From contig JACZJK010000037.1 in assembly GCA_014860575.1 (NCBI GenBank), positions 1 through 63,555 of the forward strand: a stretch of 63,555 nt of DNA, read 5' to 3'. The position numbers and the translations under genes were made by a program. This document shows positions 54,465 through 62,796 of the stretch, piece after piece. A model generated the notes under the pieces. That model did not search any database and was not told the DNA's origin. It was given only the letters and a program-made list of their open reading frames with translations. This DNA comes from Bacteroidales bacterium (GTDB lineage Bacteria > Bacteroidota > Bacteroidia > Bacteroidales > JAAYJT01). Each line of letters begins with the position of its first letter. Positions within the stretch are counted from its first letter, which is position 1.

Positions 54465-55055
54465 ATGTCGCAATACAACTATAAAGCGCCAGAATATCAT
54501 TCTCTTTCGGATGAATAGTTGCTGGGTGAGTATAGGAAGAGCGGCAATCGCGAGACCATTGGTATTCTATTCAAGCGTTATTCTCACCTTGTTTTTGGAG
54601 TTTGCATGCACTTTCTTTATGATAAGGAAAAAGCGGCTGATGCGGTTATGGGAATTTTTGAACAGCTTTTTGAATCTGTCAACCGGCACGAAGTCAGTAA
54701 TTTTAAAGCCTGGATCAGCACAGTTAGCAAAAACTATTGTTTGATGCAGTTACGCCAGTCATCTGCAAAACGTCTGGTGTTAATGGATGATATGGAAAAA
54801 TTATCGGATCAACTTATGGAAAATGAGCATTTATTGCATCATGATAATAATGACACGGATGCTAAAATAGAAACACTGCTAAACTCAATTTCAGCGCTAA
54901 ATACGCATCAACAGCAATGCATCAGGCTGTTTTACCTCGAATCTTATTCATATCAGGAAGTTGCTTCCTTCACTGGTTTGAATCTGGCAGAGGTTAAAAG
55001 CCATATACAAAACGGGAAACGCAATCTGAAGCTGTTCATAGAGGGTAAAAAGTAA
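54465..55055 (+). CDS. ECF-like RNA polymerase sigma factor with in-frame TAG near the start
   Basis: A sigma-70 family protein: region 2 (ILFKRYSHLVFGVCMHFLYD, then DAVMGIFEQLFE), a linker, and region 4 (LNTHQQQCIRLFYLESYSYQEVASFTGLNLAEVKSHIQNGKRNLK). From ATG 54465 the frame reads MSQYNYKAPEYHSLSDE, then TAG at 54516-54518, then LLGEYRKSG and the rest. Homologues normally have a residue such as Gln here (SDEQLL), so TAG may be a CAG mutation, a sequencing error or a read-through site. The TTG at 54519 could restart translation to give 178 residues. A TAAGTTTG box lies at 54392-54399. The anti-sigma fusion gene follows after 7 bp. Confidence 0.8.
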
Positions 55056-55062
55056 TATTGAT

Positions 55063-56019
55063 ATGACTGAAACCAAAAATATAGAAAGATCATTCCTTCC
55101 TTCGGGTTGCCTCAGCGAATCCGGGATGATGGGTTTCATACAGCAGGAACTCACTGAAGCAGAAATGGAGCAAGCCAGCGCACACTTCCTGCACTGTGAG
55201 TTATGCCGACTTGCTTTACGAGGCATTGAATCTAATCCCGACTTTCTTGAAATCAATCGTTTATTGCAACAACAAATTGATTTATTGATTACTGGTAAAC
55301 CATCAGACCCAATACACACAATCCAACCGAAAACCAAAGCTGTTCCGAAGCGGATGCTATTCTATCTTAAAGCATTCCGTAACATTGCCGCAGTTGTTCC
55401 AGTGGCGCTCACGCTGGGTTCAGCGCTATGGCTCACGGCTGCAATCATGATATATGATCACCTCTCTGTTTTTCGAAGACCAATAAGTGATCCTTCTTTG
55501 CAAACGGAAATACCCAACGAGATCAGAGAACTTGAGAAGCAAATACAGGCACTTTCACCCCCGGCACCGCAAATTACAGAGTTTAATATTATTCATGAAG
55601 AGATCGTGTTTGATGATGAAATCAGCATTGATGCAGATGAAGAAATCGTGATTGAGTATCAGCCATCAGAGCCTTTTATGGAAGCTGAAGTTGCTGAAGA
55701 TAATGAAGTGTTTGTCGTGGTAGAGGAATTACCACAGTTTCCCGGCGGCCAGGAGGCCTTACATAAGTTTTTGAGTCAGAATCTAAAATATCCGCAATCT
55801 GCAAAGCAAGAAAAAATCCAGGGGACTGTTTACGTAACTTTTATTATTAGTAATGATGGCAATGTAGACAGCGCCAGTATCCTACTTGGTGTGCATTGGT
55901 CGCTTGATGAGGAGGCAATGCGAGTAATTCGTGATATGCCACAATGGATTCCGGGCAAACTGCGCGGAAAACCTGTGAATGTTCAGATTACGATGCCAGT
56001 AAGATTTACGCTGGAGTAA
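55063..56019 (+). CDS. Zinc-finger anti-sigma/TonB C-terminal domain fusion protein
   Basis: A 318-residue protein. The N-terminal part (about residues 12-55) has the ZAS anti-sigma motif His41-x3-Cys45-x2-Cys48 in a helical context like that of sigma-binding domains. A transmembrane helix covers about 107-131. An acidic periplasmic stretch follows, then a TonB C-terminal domain (about 225-318) with PQFPGGQEALHKFL, YPQSAKQEKIQGTVYVTF and MPQWIPGKLRGKPVNVQ. The gene starts 7 bp after the sigma factor. It probably holds that sigma factor at the membrane and senses something in the periplasm through the TonB domain. The fusion is inferred from one uninterrupted frame. Confidence 0.82.
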   Translation: MTETKNIERSFLPSGCLSESGMMGFIQQELTEAEMEQASAHFLHCELCRLALRGIESNPDFLEINRLLQQQIDLLITGKPSDPIHTIQPKTKAVPKRMLFYLKAFRNIAAVVPVALTLGSALWLTAAIMIYDHLSVFRRPISDPSLQTEIPNEIRELEKQIQALSPPAPQITEFNIIHEEIVFDDEISIDADEEIVIEYQPSEPFMEAEVAEDNEVFVVVEELPQFPGGQEALHKFLSQNLKYPQSAKQEKIQGTVYVTFIISNDGNVDSASILLGVHWSLDEEAMRVIRDMPQWIPGKLRGKPVNVQITMPVRFTLE

Positions 56020-56029
56020 AGTTAGGAAT

Positions 56030-58075
56030 TTAATATTCTAACAATTCCTTCGCGACTGCATAGATTTTCTCAGCATTCGGCAAGATAGCTCTTTCGAGGA
56101 TGCGGTTGAAACCAACCGGTGTGAAGGTTGATCCAACTCGTTTTACCGGTGCGTCTAGATATTCAAAAGCTTCTGCTGCGATAATGGCAGCCAGTTCACC
56201 TCCGAAACCGGCAAAAACTTTGTCTTCGTGCACCACCAGCACCTTTCCGGTTTTCCTCACCGATTTCAGGATACTTTCTTTATCTAGCGGAACCAATGAG
56301 CGGATATCAACTACTTCCAAGCTTTTGCCCATTTCTTTTTCAATTCTGTCAGCAACCTGCAAGCTCATGTGTGTGGTATTTCCGAAAGTAATGATGCTGA
56401 GGTCTGAACCTTCGCGCCTGACGCGTGCCACACCAAAAGGTACTTCAAAATCCTCGGGCACAACTGTTTCAGCCAGTGGATCGTTGTAGAGAGTTTTAGG
56501 TTCGAGGAAGATAGTGGGACCTTCTGATCGCATGGAGGTTCGCAACAAACCGGCGGCATCATCAGCAAAAGATGGATACACGATTCTCAATCCCGGTAAA
56601 GTGGATAACGCACCTTCAATGGTTTGGGAATGATACAAGCCGCCACCAATATATCCGCCTGATGCAAGTCTGATGGTTACATTTGGAGAAAATGCTCCGT
56701 TGCTACGCCAGTAATCGTGGCTCATTTCAACTACTTGCTCCATGGCAGGCCAGAAATAATCGGCAAACTCAGCGCCTTCGATCACAACACGGATTTTGGG
56801 ATCGAAGCGGCTCATTCCGTTGGCGGTTCCCACAATAAAATCTTCGGCTATCGGGGCATTGAAAACCCTCTCGATGCCGAATTCCTGCTGCATGCCCTTG
56901 CTGACATTAAAAATTCCGCCTTTTTCGCGGTAGGCGATGTCTTGACCCCAAATATAAGTATCCGGATTGTGGCGGAACTCAGCCTTTAGGGTTTCATTGA
57001 GAGCGCTGATAAGCTTCATTTTTTCACCCTTTTTGCCGTCGTGCAAACCATCAGGATATTTTTCGCTTACATAAGGTTCCGGAATCACAAAATCAAAAAT
57101 TGAATCTGGTGAAGGATCGGGCGCCTTGATCACTTTCCTGTGGGCGGCCATCATTTCTTTATGGGCCTCTTCCTCAATAGCTAGCAATTCTTCTTCCTTG
57201 AATTTCTTTGAACGGATCAAAACGGTGCGCAGGCGGTCAAGCGGATCGGACATTTTTGCACAATGCCGTTCGTTTTCATCACGGTAAAGTTCATGGCGAT
57301 CGGAGTTTGAGTGGCTGTGAATCCTAACTGTGCTTGCATGAACAATAACAGCCTCCTGCTTTTCGATCGCATGTTTCTTAGCTACTTGCATGGCGTTCAT
57401 AGAATCAAACATACTTTTTCCATCACAATAAATGATGCGCAGGTTGCGGAACCCGGAAAAGTTTTCTGCCACATGATAGTTAGCGGTCTGATCTCTTTTG
57501 GGAACCGAAATCCCATATTTGTTATCCTGGAACACAAAAATTACCGGCAGCTTTTCATTACTGGCTCCGTTGATGGCTTCGTATACATATCCTTCAGAAA
57601 CTGAAGATTCGCCCTGGGAACTAATGGCTACGCCTTTGTGATTATACTTTTTCATTGCCCTGGCAACGCCCACTGCATGCAGCGTGTGATTGCCGGTTGC
57701 AGAACTTACATTATGGATATTCCATTCAGGTTTGGCGAAGTGGTTGCTCATATGCCGGCCACCGCTGGCAAGGTCATCCTTTTTTGAAAGGCCGTTAAGT
57801 ATAATTTCTTCGGCATTTAAGCCGGCTGAAATCACGGTGAGCATATCGCGGTAATACGGGAAAAGATGATCGGTTTTACGGTCAAACACCTGGCCTATAG
57901 CCAGTTGAATTCCATCGTGTCCGGCATAAGGGGCGTGGTACGACCAGCCCAGCGCCTGTTTCAGGTAATTGGGGGCGCGGTCGTCAAGTTTGCGGCCAAG
58001 CACCAACAGGTAATACCATTTCTTTAAAGTTTCCTTATCAGTAGTTTGCAGGCTATATGATTGCAGATTAGTCAT
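56030..58075 (-). CDS. Fused alpha/beta E1 component of a 2-oxoacid dehydrogenase
   Basis: A 681-residue thiamine-diphosphate enzyme with E1-alpha (about residues 10-330) and E1-beta (about 345-681) in one chain, the usual form in Bacteroidota. The alpha part has the GDG-type ThDP region (here SSQGESSVSEG, then EAINGASNEKLPVIFVFQDNKYGIS) and the RxHSHSDR loop. The beta part begins LISALNETLKAEF and has EGAEFADYFWPAMEQ and IRLASGGYIGGG. It most resembles branched-chain 2-oxoacid dehydrogenase E1 (2-oxoisovalerate). The E2 and E3 genes are not in the window. Confidence 0.88.
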   Translation of the reverse strand: MTNLQSYSLQTTDKETLKKWYYLLVLGRKLDDRAPNYLKQALGWSYHAPYAGHDGIQLAIGQVFDRKTDHLFPYYRDMLTVISAGLNAEEIILNGLSKKDDLASGGRHMSNHFAKPEWNIHNVSSATGNHTLHAVGVARAMKKYNHKGVAISSQGESSVSEGYVYEAINGASNEKLPVIFVFQDNKYGISVPKRDQTANYHVAENFSGFRNLRIIYCDGKSMFDSMNAMQVAKKHAIEKQEAVIVHASTVRIHSHSNSDRHELYRDENERHCAKMSDPLDRLRTVLIRSKKFKEEELLAIEEEAHKEMMAAHRKVIKAPDPSPDSIFDFVIPEPYVSEKYPDGLHDGKKGEKMKLISALNETLKAEFRHNPDTYIWGQDIAYREKGGIFNVSKGMQQEFGIERVFNAPIAEDFIVGTANGMSRFDPKIRVVIEGAEFADYFWPAMEQVVEMSHDYWRSNGAFSPNVTIRLASGGYIGGGLYHSQTIEGALSTLPGLRIVYPSFADDAAGLLRTSMRSEGPTIFLEPKTLYNDPLAETVVPEDFEVPFGVARVRREGSDLSIITFGNTTHMSLQVADRIEKEMGKSLEVVDIRSLVPLDKESILKSVRKTGKVLVVHEDKVFAGFGGELAAIIAAEAFEYLDAPVKRVGSTFTPVGFNRILERAILPNAEKIYAVAKELLEY

Positions 58076-58214
58076 GTAATTAATATTTTTAATTGGTTTT
58101 CAGGGTGAATATTGGGTATGGATTAAACGTTGATTGATGTTATTTGTTCAAGGTCGAAAGCCGGGAGACAATAGTCCAAATCGGCTATCTAAAATCGTAA
58201 ATCGTCAATTCCAC

Positions 58215-58805
58215 CTACTTTCTTATCACTTCATATTCTCCACTTTCAAAAAGCCGGATTATTGTTGATGGTTTGGTTTGGCTCAGCCTGTCCTGGTAGA
58301 GGTTCACAACATAATCAACCTTTGTGGAAATTTCTTTGGAGATTTTATTGAAAGTAAGTGCAGTGGGTTCATTACTAATATTGGCGCTGGTTGAAACAAT
58401 CGGTTTTTTGAATGATTTGATCAGTTCCTGGCAGAATGGATCTTTCGCAATGCGGATAGCTATCGTTTTGTCGGCTGCGATAACATTCTTTGCAAGGTTC
58501 CTGGCGTTTGAATAAATAATTGTGAGGGGAGTATCAATTGAACTCAGCAAGTCGAAGGTTATTTCAGGCACTTTTTCAATGTAGAGAGGCAATTTCTCAA
58601 TACTTTCAAGCAGGATGATCAGGCTTTTGCTTTCAACACGTTGCTTGAGTTTGTAAATTTTTTCCACTGCGCGGCTGTTGGTGGCATCGCAGCCAATTCC
58701 CCAAATAGTATCGGTTGGATACAAAATAGTTCCGCCAGCACGGAGTACTTCAATAGTTCGTTGTACCTCCTGGTTGAAATTGTCCGGTAATGTTGTGGCG
58801 GTCAT
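58215..58805 (-). CDS. tsaC: L-threonylcarbamoyladenylate synthase (Sua5/YrdC family)
   Basis: A 196-residue enzyme that makes threonylcarbamoyl-AMP from Thr, bicarbonate and ATP for the t6A modification of tRNA. The conserved core reads GGTILYPTDTIWGIGCDATN, then KQRVESKSLIILL, then TIAIRIAKDPFCQELI and KPIVSTSANIS. It is the short YrdC-like form without the Sua5 C-terminal domain. The region upstream contains simple heptad repeats. Confidence 0.93.
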   Translation of the reverse strand: MTATTLPDNFNQEVQRTIEVLRAGGTILYPTDTIWGIGCDATNSRAVEKIYKLKQRVESKSLIILLESIEKLPLYIEKVPEITFDLLSSIDTPLTIIYSNARNLAKNVIAADKTIAIRIAKDPFCQELIKSFKKPIVSTSANISNEPTALTFNKISKEISTKVDYVVNLYQDRLSQTKPSTIIRLFESGEYEVIRK

Positions 58806-58832
58806 GAGTTGGATGCTGGTTGCTGGTTATTG

Positions 58833-58903
58833 GTTCAAAGTTCAAAGTTCAAAAGTTCAAAAGTTGTATTGTTCTATAGCTAGTTCAAAGTTCAAGGTTC
58901 GAG
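58833..58903. repeat. Heptad simple repeat (GTTCAAA type)
   Basis: About seven tandem, slightly degenerate units of GTTCAAA in two blocks (58833-58866 and 58883-58903). Related motifs occur in other intergenic gaps (59998-60028, 61009-61077) and nowhere in genes. Confidence 0.75.
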
Positions 58904-58922
58904 GTCTATACCCGGTAACCAT

Positions 58923-59876
58923 TCACTCCAATACTCTCAACAATTGATCCGTTTTAATGGTTTTAGCGCATTTAAAATGTTTTTCAGGGCAGGAAGGCCT
59001 GCCATGCAGACCGCAGGGGCGGCAGGGCAATGCTTCCGGCGTTTCAATTATATATGAATTTTCTGAAACCGGTCCGAACCCAAAAGCAGGAACCGTTGAG
59101 CAATAGATAGCTGCAACAGGTGCATTCACTGCCGATGCCAGGTGCATAGGCGCTGAATCGTTTACATAATTCATTGTAGCCTTTTGCATCAATGCTGCGG
59201 ATTGCAGGAAAGTGAGTTTGCCGGCAAGGTTCACAATTCCCTCCCTGCCTGAATTCTTAACCAAACTTTCGCACAATGCAACATCCGATTTGCTACCGAG
59301 CAAGTAAATTCTAAGTAAGGGATTCAAAGCGGTAATAAACTCCAACCATTTCTCTTCTGGAAATTGTTTGGTGAACCACAGCGAAGCAGGAGCAATGCAG
59401 ATGAACTTTTCTGTGATCAATCCGGCAATTGCAGCCTTATCTTTTTCGGTAGTATATAATCTGACTTTAGCGTTTGCTTCACCACAAAAATCCCTGATCA
59501 ATTCAAGGTTCCTGTCAACCTCATGCACTGGATTTTCCTGGGTTCCGATGATGTGTTTTGCCTTGTGTGTGAACGTGAATGCCAGCGGGTTCTTGTTAAA
59601 GCCTGCTTTAATCCTGGCTCCTGATAGTGCGGTGATCAAACCCGAGGCAAAAAACCTTTGAATGTTGATAACGGCATCATACTTCCTGGCTCTGACATTC
59701 CTGAGAATTTTATAGTAGTTGATGTATTTCTTGTGGCTTTTGTCCCAGATGATCACCTCATTTAGAAAAGGATGGCCACTAAAAACACCTTCAATTCCCT
59801 TTTTAAGTAAAAAATCAATGCTGGCTTCAGGATATTCCTGATGCAATTGCTCAATCACAGGCGTGGCAAGGATCAC
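58923..59876 (-). CDS. Family 9 glycosyltransferase (heptosyltransferase-like)
   Basis: A GT9 protein of 317 residues from a GTG at 59876, or 329 from position 59912. The Rossmann-like N-terminal half has VILATPVIEQLHQEYPEA. The C-terminal half has CIAPASLWFTKQFPEEKW, then AALMQKATMNYVNDSAPMHLASAVNAPVAA. These are the nucleotide-sugar binding features of lipopolysaccharide heptosyltransferases. The family start (KILIIQTASIGD before VILATP) is coded in frame upstream to 59924, but with no ATG, GTG or TTG there. The start is therefore uncertain. Role: addition of a sugar to lipopolysaccharide or another surface glycan. Confidence 0.85.
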   Translation of the reverse strand: MILATPVIEQLHQEYPEASIDFLLKKGIEGVFSGHPFLNEVIIWDKSHKKYINYYKILRNVRARKYDAVINIQRFFASGLITALSGARIKAGFNKNPLAFTFTHKAKHIIGTQENPVHEVDRNLELIRDFCGEANAKVRLYTTEKDKAAIAGLITEKFICIAPASLWFTKQFPEEKWLEFITALNPLLRIYLLGSKSDVALCESLVKNSGREGIVNLAGKLTFLQSAALMQKATMNYVNDSAPMHLASAVNAPVAAIYCSTVPAFGFGPVSENSYIIETPEALPCRPCGLHGRPSCPEKHFKCAKTIKTDQLLRVLE

Positions 59877-60151
59877 ATCGCCAATGGAAGCTGTTTGTAT
59901 GATTAGAATCTTTCTGAACTTATATCATTTTAGTGGAGGGCAAAAGTAAGCTTTATGCACTAAACTAAATTAATCCCTGTGGATTATTATCATAATTCCA
60001 GATTCAAAATTCAAGATTCCAGATTCCTGTAAATTTTCTCACTTGGTATAAAAAGTTAGAGGATATTTATCATTTACAGGATTGGCTCAGAAATTTGACA
60101 TTAATGATAATGATGCTCACGTCACTATTGTAACAACCCTCACACTTTGCC

Positions 60152-60967
60152 TCAAACCGCCACATCAAACTCCCTCAAAGCGTCATTCAAAGAAGTTTTA
60201 AGGTCTGTCGAGGCTTTGCGCTGCCCAATGATAAGGGCGCAGGGAACATGGTATTTGCCGGCAGGATATTGCTTTTCGTATGAACCGGGAATGACCACCG
60301 AGCGAGGTGGAACATAACCTTTGTATTCGGTAGCTTCTGCGGTGGTTACATCAATAATGCGTGTGGATTGTGTGAGCACTACATTGGCGCCCAATACTGC
60401 TTCCTTACCTATGTGGGCGCCTTCGACAATAATACTGCGCGAACCAATAAAGCATCCGTCTTCAACGATTACCGGACTTGCCTGCAACGGTTCCAACACC
60501 CCGCCAATACCAACTCCACCGCTCAAATGCACATTTTTTCCAATCTGAGCGCAGGAACCCACGGTTGCCCATGTATCAACCATGGTTCCGCTATCCACAT
60601 AAGCACCAATGTTTACATAGGAGGGCATCATAATCACACCCGGCGCAATGTAAGCGCCACGTCGTGCAATGGCATGCGGCACAACCCTGATGTTTAATTC
60701 CTTGTAATTTTTCTTCAGTGGAATTTTGTCATGGAATTCAAATGGCCCCACTTCAATGACTTCCATTTTGCTGATCGGGAAATACAGAACTACAGCCATT
60801 TTCACCCATTGGTTCACAACCCATTTCCCGCCTTGGGGTTCAGCTACGCGAAGTTCGCCAGCATCAACAAGCCTTACAACTTCACGGATAGCGTTCTGCG
60901 TTTCAACTTCCTTCAATAACTCCCTGTTTTTCCAGGCAGCGTCAATTTTTTGTTTGAGGTCGTTCAT
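60152..60967 (-). CDS. dapD: Tetrahydrodipicolinate N-succinyltransferase
   Basis: A 271-residue acyltransferase of the succinylase branch of lysine and diaminopimelate synthesis. It starts with a helical N-terminal domain (residues 1-100) and continues as a left-handed beta helix of hexapeptide repeats, with VMMPSYVNIGAYVDSGTMVD, GSCAQIGKNVHLSGGVGIGGVLEP and GSRSIIVEGAHIGKEAVLGANVVLTQ. The ending with PSYEK-type GSYEKQYPAG is normal. It is isolated; neighbours are not lysine genes. Confidence 0.95.
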   Translation of the reverse strand: MNDLKQKIDAAWKNRELLKEVETQNAIREVVRLVDAGELRVAEPQGGKWVVNQWVKMAVVLYFPISKMEVIEVGPFEFHDKIPLKKNYKELNIRVVPHAIARRGAYIAPGVIMMPSYVNIGAYVDSGTMVDTWATVGSCAQIGKNVHLSGGVGIGGVLEPLQASPVIVEDGCFIGSRSIIVEGAHIGKEAVLGANVVLTQSTRIIDVTTAEATEYKGYVPPRSVVIPGSYEKQYPAGKYHVPCALIIGQRKASTDLKTSLNDALREFDVAV

Positions 60968-61008
60968 GAGTTAGCGCAATAGTGAGTGGTCAAAATTACA
61001 GCTTTTTA

Positions 61009-61077
61009 CAAAGTCCAAAGCTCAAAATCCAAAATCAAAAGTTCAAAGCCCAAATTCCAAAATTTCAAATTCAAAGT
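61009..61077. repeat. Degenerate heptad repeat upstream of dapD
   Basis: Units of the type CCAAA, TCAAAA and TTCAAAG recur across 61009-61077 in the gap between dapD and ruvX. The composition is like the block at 58833-58903, with more variation. Confidence 0.5.
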
Positions 61078-61234
61078 AGCAGCCATATACAGAATTACAA
61101 ATCTTAAATCTGGAATTTTAAATTAATTACTCCATTACTCCATACTCCAATACAGTTACACTGCATCATAGCTACACAGCATCACCGCATCACAATTAAA
61201 ATACCTAACTTTGCCCCCTTAAACACTACAGGGA

Positions 61235-61657
61235 TTGGGAAGGATCATTGCCATTGATTACGGTCGCAAGCGAACGGGCATCGCAACTACTGATGAGTTG
61301 CAGATGTTTGCCACCGCTTTGCAAACCGTTCCTTCGCACCAGGCAATTGGTTTTCTGAAAGAATATTCCACTCGCGAAAACGTTGATTGCTTTGTAGTTG
61401 GTGAACCCAAACAGATGAACAATGAACCTTCGGAATCCGTTATTTACATTGAACCTTTCATCAAACAGTTGAAAAAGGAATTCCCCGCAATTCCGGTGGA
61501 GCGCATGGACGAAAGGTTCACATCAAAAATGGCTTCACAGGCAATTTTACAGGCAGGATTGAAAAAGAAAGACCGCCAGAACAAAGCCCTTATTGACAGC
61601 GTAAGTGCGGTAATCATACTTCAGTCGTGGCTGGAAATGAAAAACATGAAACATTAA
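61235..61657 (+). CDS. ruvX: RuvX/YqgF family nuclease-like protein
   Basis: A 140-residue RNase H-like protein of the YqgF family, involved in 16S rRNA end processing and suggested as a Holliday-junction resolvase. The first acidic motif is IIAIDYGRKRTGIAT (Asp8), then VDCFVVGEPKQMN and the C-terminal DSVSAVIILQ with Asp. The only reasonable start is TTG at 61235 (MGRIIAIDYG). A TAACTTTG box at 61206-61213 is a likely -7 element. It is followed by def after 18 bp. Confidence 0.9.
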   Translation: MGRIIAIDYGRKRTGIATTDELQMFATALQTVPSHQAIGFLKEYSTRENVDCFVVGEPKQMNNEPSESVIYIEPFIKQLKKEFPAIPVERMDERFTSKMASQAILQAGLKKKDRQNKALIDSVSAVIILQSWLEMKNMKH

Positions 61658-61675
61658 TTTAAAACAGGAATTCAA

Positions 61676-62248
61676 ATGATACTTCCGGTTGTAGCTTACG
61701 GCCATCCATCACTCAGAAAAGAGACTGCTGAAATAGACAAAGATTATCCGAATCTTGAAGAATTTATTGGTAACATGTTCGAAACAATGTATGCATCTTC
61801 GGGCATTGGCCTTGCAGCGCCACAGGTGAACAAATCCATTCGCGTTTTTATTGTTGACGCTTCTCCGCTGGCCGATGAGAAACCCGAACTGGCTGATTTC
61901 AAAAAGGTATTCATAAACCCCAACATCGTTGAAGAGTCCGGAGCAGAATGGACGTATAACGAAGGCTGTCTCAGCTTTCCCGATCTTCGTGAAGATGTTA
62001 CGCGTAAAGGAACTGTGAAGATTCAATATTTCGATGAAGACTGGAACTTCCATGAAGAAACTTATAATGGTATGCCCGCCAGGATTATACAACACGAATA
62101 CGACCACCTTGAAGGGACTTTGTTTGTTGATCGCATCAATCCGTTAAAACGCATGCTTTTGAAACGCAAACTCAACGATATCTCAAAAGGAAATGTTGAC
62201 GTTTCATATAAGATGACCTTCCCGCTGCTCAAAAAGAAACCTGCCTAA
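61676..62248 (+). CDS. def: Peptide deformylase
   Basis: A 190-residue metalloenzyme that removes the formyl group from new proteins. The three motifs are complete: GIGLAAPQV (motif 1), EGCLSFP (motif 2, metal Cys) and HEYDHLEG (motif 3, two metal His and catalytic Glu). It lies in a plus-strand run with ruvX and the TPR-like lipoprotein; the gap to the latter is 11 bp. Confidence 0.97.
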   Translation: MILPVVAYGHPSLRKETAEIDKDYPNLEEFIGNMFETMYASSGIGLAAPQVNKSIRVFIVDASPLADEKPELADFKKVFINPNIVEESGAEWTYNEGCLSFPDLREDVTRKGTVKIQYFDEDWNFHEETYNGMPARIIQHEYDHLEGTLFVDRINPLKRMLLKRKLNDISKGNVDVSYKMTFPLLKKKPA

Positions 62249-62259
62249 AACCCATTATA

Positions 62260-62796
62260 ATGAGAAAACTATTTCAATCTGCTATCGTACTTTTTGCGCT
62301 GGGCATCTTATTGCAGGCCTGCCAAACTCCTGAGCAAAAACAACTTAAGAGGATCAAAACATTAGAAGATGAGCTTTTTACAAACATGACCGGAATGATT
62401 GACCGTGTGAAAGCATCGGAGCTTGTGGATGCTTATGAGAAATATGCGGATGCAAACCCTGATGATACAAAGTCGGGTGAATATCTTTTTCGCGCCGCTG
62501 ATATTTGCATGAATACAGGCTATCCTGAAAAGGCCATTGAAATTTATACACGGGTTTTTAACGATTACACAACGTATGAAAAGCACCCGGAAAGCTTGTT
62601 CCTTATTGCATTTATTTACGAGAACCAACTTATGAACCTTAAGCAGGCAGAACTTTCCTATCGCCGCTTTCTTGAATTATACCCGGATCACGAACTCGCC
62701 AATGATGCTGAAATCCTGATCCAACATCTCGGTAAATCACCCGATGAAATGGTAAAGGAATTTGAGGAAAAGCTCAAAGCTAAGGAAGGCTTATAA
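62260..62796 (+). CDS. TPR-like lipoprotein
   Basis: A 178-residue lipoprotein with lipobox LLQAC (acylated Cys at about residue 21) and helical tetratricopeptide-like repeats: SGEYLFRAADICMNTGYPEKAIEIYTRVF, then SLFLIAFIYENQLMNLKQAELSYRRFLELYPDHELANDAE. Proteins of this type in the outer-membrane periplasm face assemble complexes. Function is not assigned. Its stop overlaps the end of cdaA by 6 bp, on the opposite strand. Confidence 0.85.
   Translation: MRKLFQSAIVLFALGILLQACQTPEQKQLKRIKTLEDELFTNMTGMIDRVKASELVDAYEKYADANPDDTKSGEYLFRAADICMNTGYPEKAIEIYTRVFNDYTTYEKHPESLFLIAFIYENQLMNLKQAELSYRRFLELYPDHELANDAEILIQHLGKSPDEMVKEFEEKLKAKEGL

Noticed and set aside
54511-54744. A 77-codon plus-strand ATG frame overlapping the sigma factor gene
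   Set aside because: It is the sigma gene read in the wrong frame; the overlapping frame carries the conserved sigma regions.
58833-58903. CRISPR array
   Set aside because: Units are 7 bp and contiguous, without unique spacers; no cas genes are present.
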